A stretch of 64,000 bases of DNA from positions 5,516,001 through 5,580,000 of the forward strand of contig NC_079876.1 in assembly GCF_029227915.1 (NCBI RefSeq), in the 5' to 3' direction. Origin of the DNA: Hydractinia symbiolongicarpus (Eukaryota; Cnidaria; Hydrozoa; Anthoathecata; Hydractiniidae). The position numbers were made by a program, and so were the translations under genes. This document shows, in pieces, positions 21,297 through 32,470 of this stretch; position 1 is the stretch's first letter; each line of letters starts with the position of its first letter. The notes under the pieces were generated by a model that ran no database searches, had not been told where the DNA came from, and was given only the letters and a program-made list of their open reading frames with translations.

Positions 21297-23759
21297 TAAA
21301 ATAAAGTAAAAATACTCTGCCTAACATCAGGCATCACGATGTGTGATTATTATCAACAAACTCAATTTAAAGGCAAATTAATCATCGTTTTTTGTAAGAA
21401 GCCTAAGCTTTTGTGTGCACTCAAAGTTTATTAAAGTTTTGATAATTTGTGCATCAAATTTAAATTGTCCTTATTTAACACTGAAAAATCTTTTATTTAC
21501 AAGGCTTTTTGTCTAAAATACATGCTCATTAACACATACCAAGTCTTAAGTTACTGAAGGCCCTAATATAATCAAGTTTGTAACCTGACTTTTGGGTTGA
21601 TTTACCTTCTTGTCTTTTTTCCTTCTAAGAATGTAAAACAAAAGGTTTTTAACATTAAGCTAAGTCAATTTAAAAGTGGGTCACTTCTTGGTTTCCTCCC
21701 CTTTTTTTGTACTAAATTTTATGTGTTAATAAAAGCATACAGTGTATGACATTCTAAAAATATATTGCGTATGTATATATACTTAAAATTGTGCCAGGGG
21801 TTCACATAACTTAATTTATGGAAACGTTACTGAGAGAAAACGTTTAAGCCAAAAAAGAAATGTTTTTTTTGCATAAAATGAAATTTAACATTGTGATTGA
21901 CTTTACTAAGTTTCAAGTTTTACTAAGTTAACACAAAAATTAGATTTGAACTTTTTGTGTTTATTTTGCAAAAGTTTTTACAAATTAAGTATGATCCATC
22001 ATTGAGTATGGTAACTATTGAAACCAATGTCAGTAAATCCTGAAATGTAAAATCTGACACTTTAATGTTCCTCAAAATGAGTATTATGAAAAGATTTTAT
22101 TATATGATAATTTTTAACTGGCCATGATGATACTTATGATCCCCTAAGATATCACACAGTCTTGATTTTAAACCACGAAGGAAAAAAATTAAAAATTATG
22201 TGAGGACATTAAAGAGATATATCGGTGAGGATAGGTCCGGTTGTAAGGGGATGGAGGAGACCGGCAATTAATACCTTATGCGTACAAAATTTTTGTGGAT
22301 CTGGCCCAAAATGCTTTATTTTTAGATGACTTCATTTTCCAGAAATATGAGGTATAAATTTTTGCAGATGCCAAAAAGGTAGTAAAGGTATTCAGAAAAA
22401 AGTATTTTCAAATGTGCAACAAAGAACTCGATGTCCTAGGTTCTGGTTTAAAGTACGAACAAATAGAACATTTTTACGGATAAGAGATTTTTAAAATTTT
22501 TCACAGATTTTATTATTGCACTTTTCAGCCAAATCCACAAAAATAAGTTGTATGCATAAGGTACAATCAGTTAAAAAGGAATTGAATTTGCACTAAATAT
22601 GTGAAAGTTAATGTATTTTGTAATTTGAATGATACTGTACAGTTTCAGTTCCTTCGTTGCTCTCTTTTGTCTTTTTCCTTTTTTTTAGGTACTATAATAA
22701 ACTTTCAAGAAATTTGTAGAAGACGTTTTTTCAAATTCTACTGGAAGATATAACATGGCAGTTATTTTAAATGAAAAACAATCAGATAAGTACCTCTTAT
22801 TAATTAATTTTATATTTAAATGTGTACTATACATAAAGGCGAGACCAATTTCATTGTGTAATGTAATTTTTAAGTTAATTTAACAATTTTGAAACCACAC
22901 CCTTTTTAAATTTTCTTCTGTATAAAATTTGACATGATTATGTCACTGTACCACCAGTAAAATTTTTGCTAATTTTTCACATCAGTATTTTTCATGACTA
23001 CTCTGTCACAGTGAGTTTGGACAGCCAAATGATCATGTCATTTGATTTTTGGACTGCTTAATTCATAATGCAGTTACTTTAGTACGAAAATTAACATTCT
23101 AGTTGTAAATAATTTAGGAAATTTCTTTACATTAACAATAATATCCTTGAAGCACCCTGGCAATTGATCACATGAGGAAAAGGTAGAGGATGAGACATAC
23201 GTGGAGGATTTATTTGGTAAGCATATACTTTACAAGCTTTTTTTCTGAAATCGTAGCATTAAGGGTGGGGAGTGGTAGAGCCTTAGTTCTAGCCTGTGTT
23301 TGGAAATTTGATTGTTCTAACTTTATTTTTAAGAGTTACACAATTTTTCAATCATCATAATCCTCAAATAATTCCCCTTGTTTATATCAGTTATTAGTAT
23401 AGTATCTTACTGTTATAGGACCCCTCATAGTTGCTAGTGACAACAAGGCTGCAAAGTGAGAAAAATTATTAGAAGTTTACCAGTATTGCAATAATAGACA
23501 GATTGAACTTGTTTGTTAGGTCTACTTTTATACGGTAGCAGTAACGTCACGTAGAATTCAAATCAAGATTTTATATTACCTGTGAAGCTACTTACGTTAA
23601 ACGTCTTCTGGATACGTATGGCCGTATATATTAGGCGAGATATGTTGCTACATTTACTTGTTATATAAAACCATTTGGCACTGAATATTTCCTTTGATAT
23701 AGTTTTGTTCCATAGCATAGATTATTTGTGAGTTTAGTCAGTAAATTTTTAGCTACCAC
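21297..23759. other. Noncoding AT-rich stretch
   Basis: No supported exon. A short acidic open stretch ending at a donor (codons for EEKVEDETYVEDLF, then GTAAGC, about 23175-23220) has exon-like composition but no clear acceptor. Confidence 0.4.
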
Positions 23760-23994
23760 AAGGGAATTAATTTAGCAAGCTTTTCTCCATTTTGCGAAAT
23801 TTAAATTCTTGCTGAATTTCTCTTTATGAAAAATAAATTTCACTACGTTATTCGTACTAATTTTACTACGAATACATCTTAACTTCAGTAGTTTTATTCC
23901 ATGTCCTCTACATAAAAGACGATAAAAAGACAGCATAAACAAAGAAAAATAAATTTCTCACCAAAAATAGGACTTCCGCGAAATTAATTCCCTT
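23760..23994. mobile_element. MITE with 14 bp terminal inverted repeats
   Basis: AAGGGAATTAATTT at 23760-23773 is exactly inverted at 23981-23994 (AAATTAATTCCCTT). The 235 bp interior is AT-rich and noncoding. An isolated CAAGGGAATTAATA near 30911 and decayed relatives near 9660-9990 suggest a dispersed family. No clear target-site duplication was seen. Confidence 0.6.
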
Positions 23995-24298
23995 AAGATA
24001 TGATCTTTGTACAAAGTTGTATGTAGTGAATAAAGAATATTAGTGTACTAGACAGTTAAGGGATTGTTCACATATTACGTAATAAAATGTTCATATATAC
24101 CCAAATAAATATGTATAAAATTGACTACTGTATTTTTTTGTCACTATGTAGCATTTTTTGACCATTAATAAGGCATCGTTGAAAAAAGAATCTTTCTAAG
24201 TATCCAAAATTATATTGATAATCTAGAAATAATTCATAGCAATAATTTGTGATGTTTTGCAACTGATTTATTTATGTTTTTTAGCAAATTAAAAAATT

Positions 24299-24878
24299 AT
24301 GTCGTCTCCAATCGATTTAGAACTTGGTAAGTATATTATTCTTATTGTTGCTATTAGTTGTATTCAGAAATAAAAAAATTATCGCTGACCTCGTCTTTTT
24401 AGTTTCACTATATGCTAAATTCGTGGAGCACAGGATTTTACATCCTGGCTCCATGAATTATCGGTCATTTGGACGTTGGATTAAACAGGGTGGGGTCGAG
24501 TGGACCAATGAAGAAGACCCCACCAAAACAGCTCCAGACATGGAACTAAGTAAGAAATCACTTTTTTAAATATTTAAAATTTTGTTAGCATGTAAAACTA
24601 AGGTATACCTTGGGTATTATCTATGTAATGCATTTAATTAACCTTAAATTATTTTTCTTTAAGAGAACGTATGGACGAAGTTCCTGCAATTTCGTCTTTC
24701 CCATAGCGGGTCTATGGACCTGGAGGTTTTTGGACGTTGGGTCCACAATGGCGGGCACGAATTTAGTGGTGGTCGACGTGATCGTGGAGGGCGACAAGGT
24801 CGTGGTGGGCGACGAGGTCGTGGTGGGCGACGAAGTCGTGGTGGGCGACGAGGTCGTTTTACACCTTATTACAACTAA
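24299..24878 (+). CDS. Small two-module protein with RGG-rich tail; unrecognised family
   Basis: Three coding exons join cleanly: 24299-24326, 24403-24549 and 24664-24878 (TAA 24876-24878), giving 129 residues. Both introns are phase 1 with good GTAAGT/GTAAGA donors. An in-frame TAA upstream of the ATG, after an acceptor at 24283-24284, supports the start. Exons 2 and 3 encode copies of one ~34-residue module: KFVEHRILHPGSM....FGRWIKQGGVEW (residues 15-43) and KFLQFRLSHSGSM....FGRWVHNGGHEF (64-92), offset 49 residues, with 14 identities. The tail from about residue 94 is Gly/Arg-rich (GGRRDRGGRQGRGG...), built from an ~18 bp DNA repeat, and ends FTPYYN. RGG tails usually bind RNA or drive condensation and are methylated on Arg. 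I do not know the module, so an RNA-linked role is inference only. Confidence 0.65.
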
Positions 24879-25942
24879 TCTATAACTAATTTATTGTTAT
24901 TTTTTTGTTAACCTTTCGTAGAACGAGGTACACTTTTTAATGAACAATTCTAATTTTAAAATGGACCCGAATATTGCCCAGATTGTAAACAATTGCTAAA
25001 CAATTTTTCAGGGCAAATGTGAAATAAATACTTTTAAAAAAAACATTTCGCCCATAGAACTTAACTAGGTAAACAATGACTAAGGTGTATGGACTTAACG
25101 TTTTGTCGGTTATAACGGTTGATCCTTGTTTTACGAAGGGTTAACCGTTATAAAATTTTGTTTTAAATATTGAATTGAAAATAGATTCAACATTTTTGTG
25201 TGAAACGAAAGTGTCTAAATTAAGCTATTCCAAAAAAAATACATTTCAAAATACTACCAATTATTTAAGACTGCTAAAACACGGTTCCAAAAGGTCTGGG
25301 TTGCCACTGACCCTTTTGAAATTAGGAATTTAAAAGAAATGCCTAACAAGCCTGAAATCGGCGACTAAACTTAGTATAAAATCCTTGGGAAAAAAGACAA
25401 GCGATATTTTCTTGACCATATTGTACTGACTAAAATGTGACTATCGTCATCTGTAATAACGTAGTAAACTCTATTAAGTATACTTACATTTTTCGTGAGG
25501 AGGAGGGGCTACTTTTTTAATAAACATTTTTCAATACGGGGAGGTGTTGGTAATTTGAGTGGTAAAAATTTCCCGAAATATATTTTTGTACTCCCCTTTA
25601 CAATTAGGTCAGCAAGAGCATATTGAAAATATAAGTGGCAACCCTGGAGGTCCAGTAATTTTACCTATCCCTTTAATAATAGCCGTATTCCTCTCCCTGT
25701 GCGCGAAGAAAAAGTCGTGTTAAGAATGGGCGAACCCGTGGATTTTTCCGTTTGTCTGTTTGTTCTTCTGTTACGGAAACACGAAATACGATATATAAAG
25801 GACGGGTCACCCAGTCTCTTTAATTATACCCATATTTTGTCTCTGCGAGAAAAACGCCGTGGTACAGAAACAAAAAATGCTATATAAGGAACGGGCCACC
25901 CCGTACATTTTTCCATGGGTTAAAGTCTAGTCTATAATAATA
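24879..25942. other. Noncoding; start of a decayed 'ACGAAAT.CGATATATAA' repeat series
   Basis: No exon. From about 25745 a diverged unit (GAAACACGAAATACGATATATAAAGGACGGGTCACCC) appears, again near 25865 (GAAACAAAAAATGCTATATAAGGAACGGGCCACCCC) and, beyond the inserted MITE, near 26298 (GAAACACGAAATGCGATATATAAAAGAACGGGCGAACCC). Confidence 0.5.
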
Positions 25943-26276
25943 CATTATGTACAAAAAAATTCGGACTTCAAATTATCGGACCTTAAATTTTCGGGCGTTT
26001 TTTCAGCCGAATTTCGGACTTTTGCTTAACTTTTGTAAAGCTCCAAATAGAGAGACACCAAAATTCTTAAAATTTCGAAGCAACCGAGGAAAACTATGAA
26101 TTTTGTATAGATAATAAATCTTAAAAAAAAAGTTCCGTTGAAAAAGTAAAGTGTTTTGAAACGTTTGGCGAAAAAGTGGTTTGAAAAATTCGGACACAAA
26201 AAATTTCGGACGTTATTAAATTCGGACTTTTCAAATGTCTGAAAATAAAAACGTCCGAAATTTTTTGTATTTAATG
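25943..26276. mobile_element. 334 bp MITE flanked by TA (Tc1/mariner-like)
   Basis: The ends are imperfect inverted repeats of about 24 bp: CATTATGTACAAAAAAATTC and the reverse complement of the right end, CATTAAATACAAAAAATTTC. Both are followed by GGAC. TA flanks each side (25941-25942 and 26277-26278), the target duplication typical of Tc1/mariner elements. The interior repeats TTCGGAC-type words and has no ORF. It interrupts the repeat series described for 24879-25942. Confidence 0.65.
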
Positions 26277-26824
26277 TAGCCGTCGTCTGCTAGTGCGGGG
26301 AAACACGAAATGCGATATATAAAAGAACGGGCGAACCCATGTTTTTTCTACGCGCTACCGGAACTGCTCCATTCTTACTGCCAGTGTTAAAAAACACAAT
26401 TTCCTGACCTACAACTTGACCTGTCTAATACCACTTCTTTTGTGACTTGCCTAAAATGTAACTACAATCTTCCACAAAAATATGGTTCTCACTCCCCTTT
26501 TTGTGGCATTTAAGGTGGTCCTATACCTGAAATGCTAAAATCCGATTTACTGCATTGTTTTTGACTGAATGTACCATTATTACATATATAAAATACAATA
26601 AAAAACGCATAAATTGTGTTTTATTTTCTAAAAAATATATTACACTCGAAACACCTTAAATGCTGTGTACGCTTCACTCGATTTACCATATACTGCATAC
26701 CTGCACTAAAACGCTTCACCTGACTGTTTTAGCACGGTTTATAATTTGTATTAATTTTTTCATCAAGCGTTTTATGCCAGGTAACACTGTTACTTGCGTC
26801 TTAACAACCCAGGATTTCTCTGTG
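26277..26824. other. Noncoding stretch
   Basis: It holds the third unit of the CGATATATAA series near 26298. Otherwise no exon or structure was found. Confidence 0.4.
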
Positions 26825-26985
26825 GTGTAAATTCCAAGTGTATATAATATTCATCTGTAAAGTTTTGTATATATATTTATGATCTGCTGGTCTAATGGTT
26901 ATGACACTCATGCAAAATCATTCAAATCCTGGACAGGGCTAGAAAAAACATAATTATCTTGCACCTACAACAACCAGATTTTATT
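26825..26985 (+). mobile_element. tRNA-derived SINE, copy 2 (decayed)
   Basis: Matches copy 1 through CTGGTCTAATGGTTATGACA, CTCATGCAAA, TTCAAATCCTGGACAGGGCT and the tail AACATAATTATCTTGCA. About 10 nt are missing before the B box and the acceptor stem is mutated (GATCTGC). Upstream the TGTAAAGTTTTxxATATATAT stretch is also shared, so the element extends beyond the tRNA-like head on both sides. Confidence 0.6.
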
Positions 26986-27117
26986 GTATTGGCACATTAT
27001 TCTGCTAAGATGATTTACTCTATATAGACCTTATATAAATTTAATACCCTTTTCATTGAATTTGAACCTCGATATTTTCTATACCCCTGGACTAATATGA
27101 CACAGAACTTAGATATA

Positions 27118-27560
27118 TTGCCTTGCCAGCGCTGACCGTTCCTTTGCCTACTCTTCCTATGGCTTTTCTGGTGCCTGCCTACTATGCCCTTGCCTGTGCC
27201 TCCCATGCCTTGCCTACCCCTGCCTTGCTGATTCCTCTTCCTGTTTCCTTGCCTGCCTTTGCCGTGCCCTTTCCTTGCCGTGCTTAATGCCTTTGCATTG
27301 CCTGTGCTTCCCATGCCTTGCCTACCCCTGCCTTGCTGATTCCTCTTACGTGCCCTTGCTAACCTTCCTATCTATGCCTTTTTTGGAGCCTGCCTACCCT
27401 TCCTATGCCTTTTCTGGTGCTTGCCTAACTATGTCCTTGCCTGTGCCTCCCATGCCTTGCCTACCCCTGCCTTGCTGATTCCTCTTTCTGTTTCCTTGTC
27501 TGCCTTTGCCGTGCCCTTTCCTTGCCGTACTTAATGCCTTTGCCTTGGCAACCTCTCCGC
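27118..27560. repeat. Degenerate TGCCT/CCTTGCC minisatellite
   Basis: A pyrimidine-rich array of CCTTGCC, TGCCTACCC and TGCTGATTCCTCTT words. A longer ~170-200 bp segment recurs (CCATGCCTTGCCTACCCCTG at about 27207, 27312 and 27451). Open frames on both strands here are products of the repeat. Confidence 0.7.
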
Positions 27561-27743
27561 AACACTTTCTATACTAGTTACATGTAGTTAGCTACATCAT
27601 AGTAAAGCAACAAGGAAGATAAAAATGTTAAAATATATTAAAAAAATGACTATGACATTTTTCGCGATTTCTTAATTTTCGACCTTAGGTTAGGATATGC
27701 GAGAAATTTAATAGTCTTAATCAGTGTATTTTGAAGTTTGGGG

Positions 27744-28163
27744 GAGGTGCTAATTATTACAGGTTGGAAGCGAGGTGCTAATTATTACAGGTTGAAAGTG
27801 AGGTGCTAATTATTACAGGTTGGAAGTGAGGTGCTAATTATTACAGGTTGGAAGGGAGGTGTTAATTATTACAGGTTGAAAGTGAGGTGCTAATTATTAC
27901 AGGCTGGAAGGGAGGTGCTAATTATTACAGGTTGGAAGCGAGGTGCTAATTATTACAGGTTGAAAGTGAGGTGCTAATTATTACAGGTTGGAAGGGAGGT
28001 GCTAATTATTACAGGTTGGAAGCGAGGTGCTAATTATTACAGGTTGGAAGTGAGGTGCTAATAATTACAGGTTGAAAGTGAGGTGCTAATTATTACAGGT
28101 TGGAAGTGTGGTGCTAATTATTACAAGTTGGAAGTGAAGTGCTAATTATTACAAGTTGGATGT
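27744..28163. repeat. 28 bp tandem repeat, 15 copies
   Basis: The unit AGGTGCTAATTATTACAGG + TTGGAAGYG repeats 15 times with few substitutions. Variants alternate (GGAAGCG, GAAAGTG, GGAAGGG), and some neighbouring triplets recur in the same order, hinting at growth by blocks. The last two units are the most diverged (CAAGTTGG). Confidence 0.9.
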
Positions 28164-28689
28164 GAGGTGAACAAGTATTAATGCAACAATTTGCCGAATT
28201 AGGTGATAAGATCAGGTTTTTACTTATGCCAAAGAACCGAGTTTAACCCCTTTACTAGAAAGTTATGGCTCCACCTCTTTTGTCATAGCATGCTTATCAA
28301 GCTGTTTGACTTACGGCAACACAAACTGTAGAAAAAAACAGGTTGAAATACTTTAACTTTTGCAAAATAAATAAAAACTAGCTGTTTCCCGTGGAAGAAT
28401 CCACTGTATTCCATTTAATTTATGTAGCAGATATATGTCCATCAAAAAAACAAACAATACAGCAGTGCGCATCTTACATCTGCATTATTATATAAATGAC
28501 CAAAAAAATTAAAGGTTTTCAACAACTGCAGTATTTATGTGACATTTAAAATCTAAATCTACTAAAATTACTTGCTCTAACCATCTGACAAATGCGAAAA
28601 TTATTCGGAAAGAAGTTTCCAAAAGCATTTCAACATACATCTCACCCATAAAATTTAAATCACTCAAAACGCCACATATATACAAAAAA
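28164..28689. other. Noncoding; solo end of a repeat near 28385
   Basis: No exon. CCGTGGAAGAATCCACT near 28390 also occurs near 55531 (CCGTGGAAGAATCCACT), and it resembles the ends of the ~680 bp dispersed repeat (TGGATTTTTCCACGGG near 2686). Confidence 0.4.
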
Positions 28690-30110
28690 GCTGATCAATG
28701 TCAAACACAAATCTCTCTCATTGTATATGTTAAAATCAGTTAGTTTATCGCAAACCCTGCCAAAGGTTGACACACAATGTGAAAAATAAACAATAAATTT
28801 TGCCTAAGTAGAAATTTTTATCTAAGGTGTTAAAAAGGGATTTGCAAGGGTAAATTATAATGCAATAAAACATTATTTGATATATTGCATACGGTCCTTC
28901 CTCACCAAACTTTAGACAAAATGCCAACAAAAAAACGGTGTTTAAACCTATAATTAATAAAGTCCTTTTAGCAATTTGCATGCTGTTTTACCATCAATAA
29001 AGTAAACAAAATTTCAAATCTCACATAGTATTTTGTCACAAATTTTCATAAAATATATATATAAGTCATAATGAGTCATGTTAAACAACAGCAATCAATC
29101 TGTATATAAGTTCATTTTATGTCAATTTTTGCACCAATTTTGCAACACAAAATACAAATTCTAAATAATACTAAAATCTCTTATTTTGGTCCTTCGCATA
29201 CCGACGGTCTCCCACAAAAGTTTAATCAAAATGTAAAAAATGAGAGGTAACGACAAAATCAAAGTTTGCAAAATTTAATTATTTCGGTACATATATCTAC
29301 TGCATATGCCCTCTAAAACAATATTTTAATCCAAAATGCCTAAGAAAGACAGTTTGCAACAAAAATCAGTTATTTCGATAATATTGCATACACTCTTTTC
29401 TCACAAAAGCTTCACAAACTGTAAAAAAAAGAATGGTTGTAGGGAGTGCTTCTGATTCAACAAAAAAAGTTTTTTTGACATATTGCATCTAGCCCTTACC
29501 CATTAAATCTTACACAAAATTTTCAAAACTATATACGATTTAGAACACATCAAATTTAAATCGAGAAGGATCAGTCATTTCGATATATTGCACGGAGTCC
29601 TCCCCAGTAAGAATTTATACAAAATATAGAAAAACAAAGCTTGCAAGGTGTAAAATTGAATTCTTCTTCTGTGTATATATATATGGTCCTTCCTCGCAAA
29701 ATTAACATAAAATGTCAAAAAGGTTCAGATATAACATCTAACACAACAAAAATCAGTTCTATCAGTATATGTCATGCCATTGTCTTCCACCAAATGTTCC
29801 CCTTAAAGTTTTACAGACACAGCCTGTAAATTAAAAACAACTAAGATCACGTATTTTGGTCTATTTCATACATTCTGTTCCAAATAACTTATAAAATGTA
29901 AAAATTGAGTGGTAAAACAGAAATGTCAAAAAGAAGAAAAAAATAGCTTACGAAGAGTATAAAATTGAAATCAACAAAGTAGCTCTTTTGGTGTATTAAA
30001 TATAAGCCATACGCACAAAAGTTTACACTAAATGTAAGAAAATGGTTGTGTTTAGTAATTCTAAATTAAGAAAAGTCAGTTCTTTTAGCATGCTGATTAA
30101 GGTTTTTGCC
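28690..30110. repeat. Old diverged tandem array, ~90-110 bp period
   Basis: A pattern recurs about a dozen times with heavy divergence: TCAGTTATTTCGATATATTGCATAC, then CCTTCCTCACAAAA, then TTTACACAAAATGTAAAAA. Examples start near 28875, 28969, 29175, 29282, 29367, 29470, 29572, 29675 and 29750. No frame is conserved among units, so it looks like an ancient satellite. Confidence 0.5.
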
Positions 30111-31465
30111 CACAATTTGAAACAAATTAAATTTACATTTTAAAAATAAGTAATTTCTGAACTTTATTTTCAGAATATTTGGAGGAAAAGAACTTCGCAA
30201 ACCAAAAAAACCCCAGGAAAATGTTTAAAATTTTCAGGGTTATTAACGTTTGATGTGTTTTGTGGGAATATATATACTGGGAATCTTTAGTTTATAGCTA
30301 GCTTATAGCTTATAGCTGGTCACTTAAATATAAACTGGAGACTTAGCTAGGTATAAAGAACATGGCTACATATATATATATATATATATTTCTAGCTAGC
30401 TAGCTAGTTGTTGGTGGTGGTTGGCTTTTTATGATGCTAGCTATAAAACATGTCTGGCAACAATAATATAATCAAAACTGAAAATAAAACAGGAAAAAAC
30501 CTTACAGAACCTTGCTATGATTAATTTATAAAACCATGCTCTTCTTCAAATGTTTTTTTAAAGATTTATTTTGAATGAAAGAGTAGAGAATACTCAAAAA
30601 GAACAGCCATCTTTTTCGTAAACACAATTTCCGTTTTATGCTAGGAACTTCATTTAACAGTCCGTATGCTTTGTGAATATCTAATACCGTTTCATATGTA
30701 GCGATACCTATATATACATGCTAACATAGAGTTTTTTGGCATTAGGGTATATATATTTATATCGTTATTAGGAGCGGGTTATATATTTACACCTTATGTG
30801 CGATTTCTATGAAGTACATCCCTAATCTTTTTAGTTAAATTTTAGCGTACAGCCACGTCATAAGAAAGTGACCCGTGATTTCCGTGTCGTGGACTTACAG
30901 TTTTACTCACGCAAGGGAATTAATATATAAGATAAATACTAAAAAATCCTTCTAAAATTTTCACAAGGGGTGAGTGGTGAGGGAGCTAAAGCAATTTAAC
31001 GTCGTCTCTAGGCTCTTTGTCTCTTTTTAAATATGGTGGTTTGTTTCTTAAACAAAAATATTGGTGCTTTAAGTTCGGCTATATTACAGCAAAGCAAAAT
31101 TTTTTTTTTCCCCTTCTCAAAATTTATTCTAACAACTACCTATAATTAACGTTATATATGTCAATTATTTTCTTAGATATCGACATGAAAACACTCGTGA
31201 CTAATTTAGCTGTATTCTTATCCAGTTTCGACATTTCTGTGCTCAGGTTCATTGTTTTATACTAGAATCAGTAATTTAACCTTTAGTTACCCAGCGACGT
31301 AGTATACATTATATGCAGCCATGGTCAGATATCAGCACGCCCAGCAATTTTTTGTCCTGTCATGCATGTGTTTAAACATTCCAACCTGGAAACCCACGAT
31401 CCAGGCATTTTTTTCCGTCATGATTGGCTACTGCGTTTTGGTAACTGGTTTGAACCAAACTCGCC
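30111..31465. other. Noncoding; TA microsatellite
   Basis: No supported exon. A TA repeat lies near 30371-30390 beside a CTAGCTAGCTAG run. At about 30828-30895 the sequence (TTTTTAGTTAAATTTTAGCG...CGTCATAAGA) resembles 57366-57430, another dispersed fragment. Confidence 0.4.
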
Positions 31466-31884
31466 TGTCATAAACGTGTTCTAGTTTTTCTATTCGAAAA
31501 ATAAGACAATCATTGGTTATAAATAATTAAATCTCATGTTTAATTTACAATTCGACTTATTCCAAGTTGTATAATGTTTTGATCGATAATGTCGAGTATA
31601 TTTTGGGTGAAACGTCCAGGCAATCTGACTGTAAAACACTTGATTTGGTACGTTTATATCTACTTAGATAACTTAGACTGTCATAAACGTGTTCTAGTTT
31701 TTCTATTCGAAAAATAAGACAATCATTGGTTATAAATAATTAAATCTCATGTTTAATTTACAATTCGACTTATTCCAAGTTGTATAATGTTTTGATCGAT
31801 AATGTCGAGTATATTTTGGGTGAAACGTCCAGGCAATCTGACTGTAAAACACTTGATTTGGTACGTTTATATCTACTTAGATAA
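31466..31884. repeat. Perfect 213 bp tandem duplication
   Basis: 31466-31678 is repeated from 31679 to about 31884 with no difference I could find over ~206 bp, beginning TGTCATAAACGTGTTCTAG. The copies are head to tail and noncoding. Either a very recent duplication or an assembly artefact. Confidence 0.9.
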
Positions 31885-32300
31885 TTTTAGGTTATCTAAA
31901 CTAATAAAAAAAACTATCTACTTTTTAAAAGGCATGTGTTCATACGAGCAAGGATTCAAATTTTGATGCCGGGGATCTAATTTCTGGTGACCAGGTATCT
32001 GATGCCTAACTCAGTCTGGTTCTGTAGATTAAGCCTAACTTATCAGGGGGTTTCCACTGTACGCTATATATGTTATACCATAGGACGTACACAACATTCT
32101 CAAGATGTACGTTGTATGACCGTAGTGCAAAAAAGTGGAGAAGACAAATTTTGAATAAATAAATAAACTACTTTGTTTCTATTACAAACAGCTTGATAAA
32201 ATATTTACAAAGAATTTACAATAAACGTATATAAATATAATTAGTTCTAAAACATGTTTTAAAACTTTATACAGTTCATCTCAGATATGCGGTTATAGTA

Positions 32301-32470
32301 ATGTTTCGTCGACGGCAGAAACTTGGCAAATCTGCACTATTGTCGTATAAATGTGAAAAAGTTCATTGCGCCAAACCTTTTTCCAGCTTATCGTCGTTGA
32401 ACCGCCATAAAAAACAAGTTGGTCATTCTTTACGGTACGAACGGGCACAAAGTGGACCAATCACCAATAA
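32301..32470 (+). CDS. Exon with a C2H2-like zinc finger
   Basis: An ATG-led frame begins MFRRRQKLGKSALL and carries YKCEKVHCAKPFSSLSSLNRH and, five residues later, the second His (RHKKQVGH). This fits C-x4-C-x12-H-x5-H with the usual Phe and Leu positions of a C2H2 finger. Such fingers bind nucleic acid or protein. The open frame continues to 32747, but beyond about 32470 its composition is hydrophobic and unlike the first part; it may pass a weak donor (GTGGTTTGG). Further exons are unknown. An isolated single finger in a repeat-rich region could also derive from a transposon. Confidence 0.45.

Noticed and set aside
24610-24885. Open frame with VVVGDEVVVGDE repeats
   Set aside because: A shifted frame over the RGG-coding repeat; the RGG frame is the one joined by matching introns and a duplicated module.
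27015-27478. Open frames on both strands in the TGCCT region
   Set aside because: Products of a degenerate minisatellite; translations are simple repeats without a start context or splice sites.
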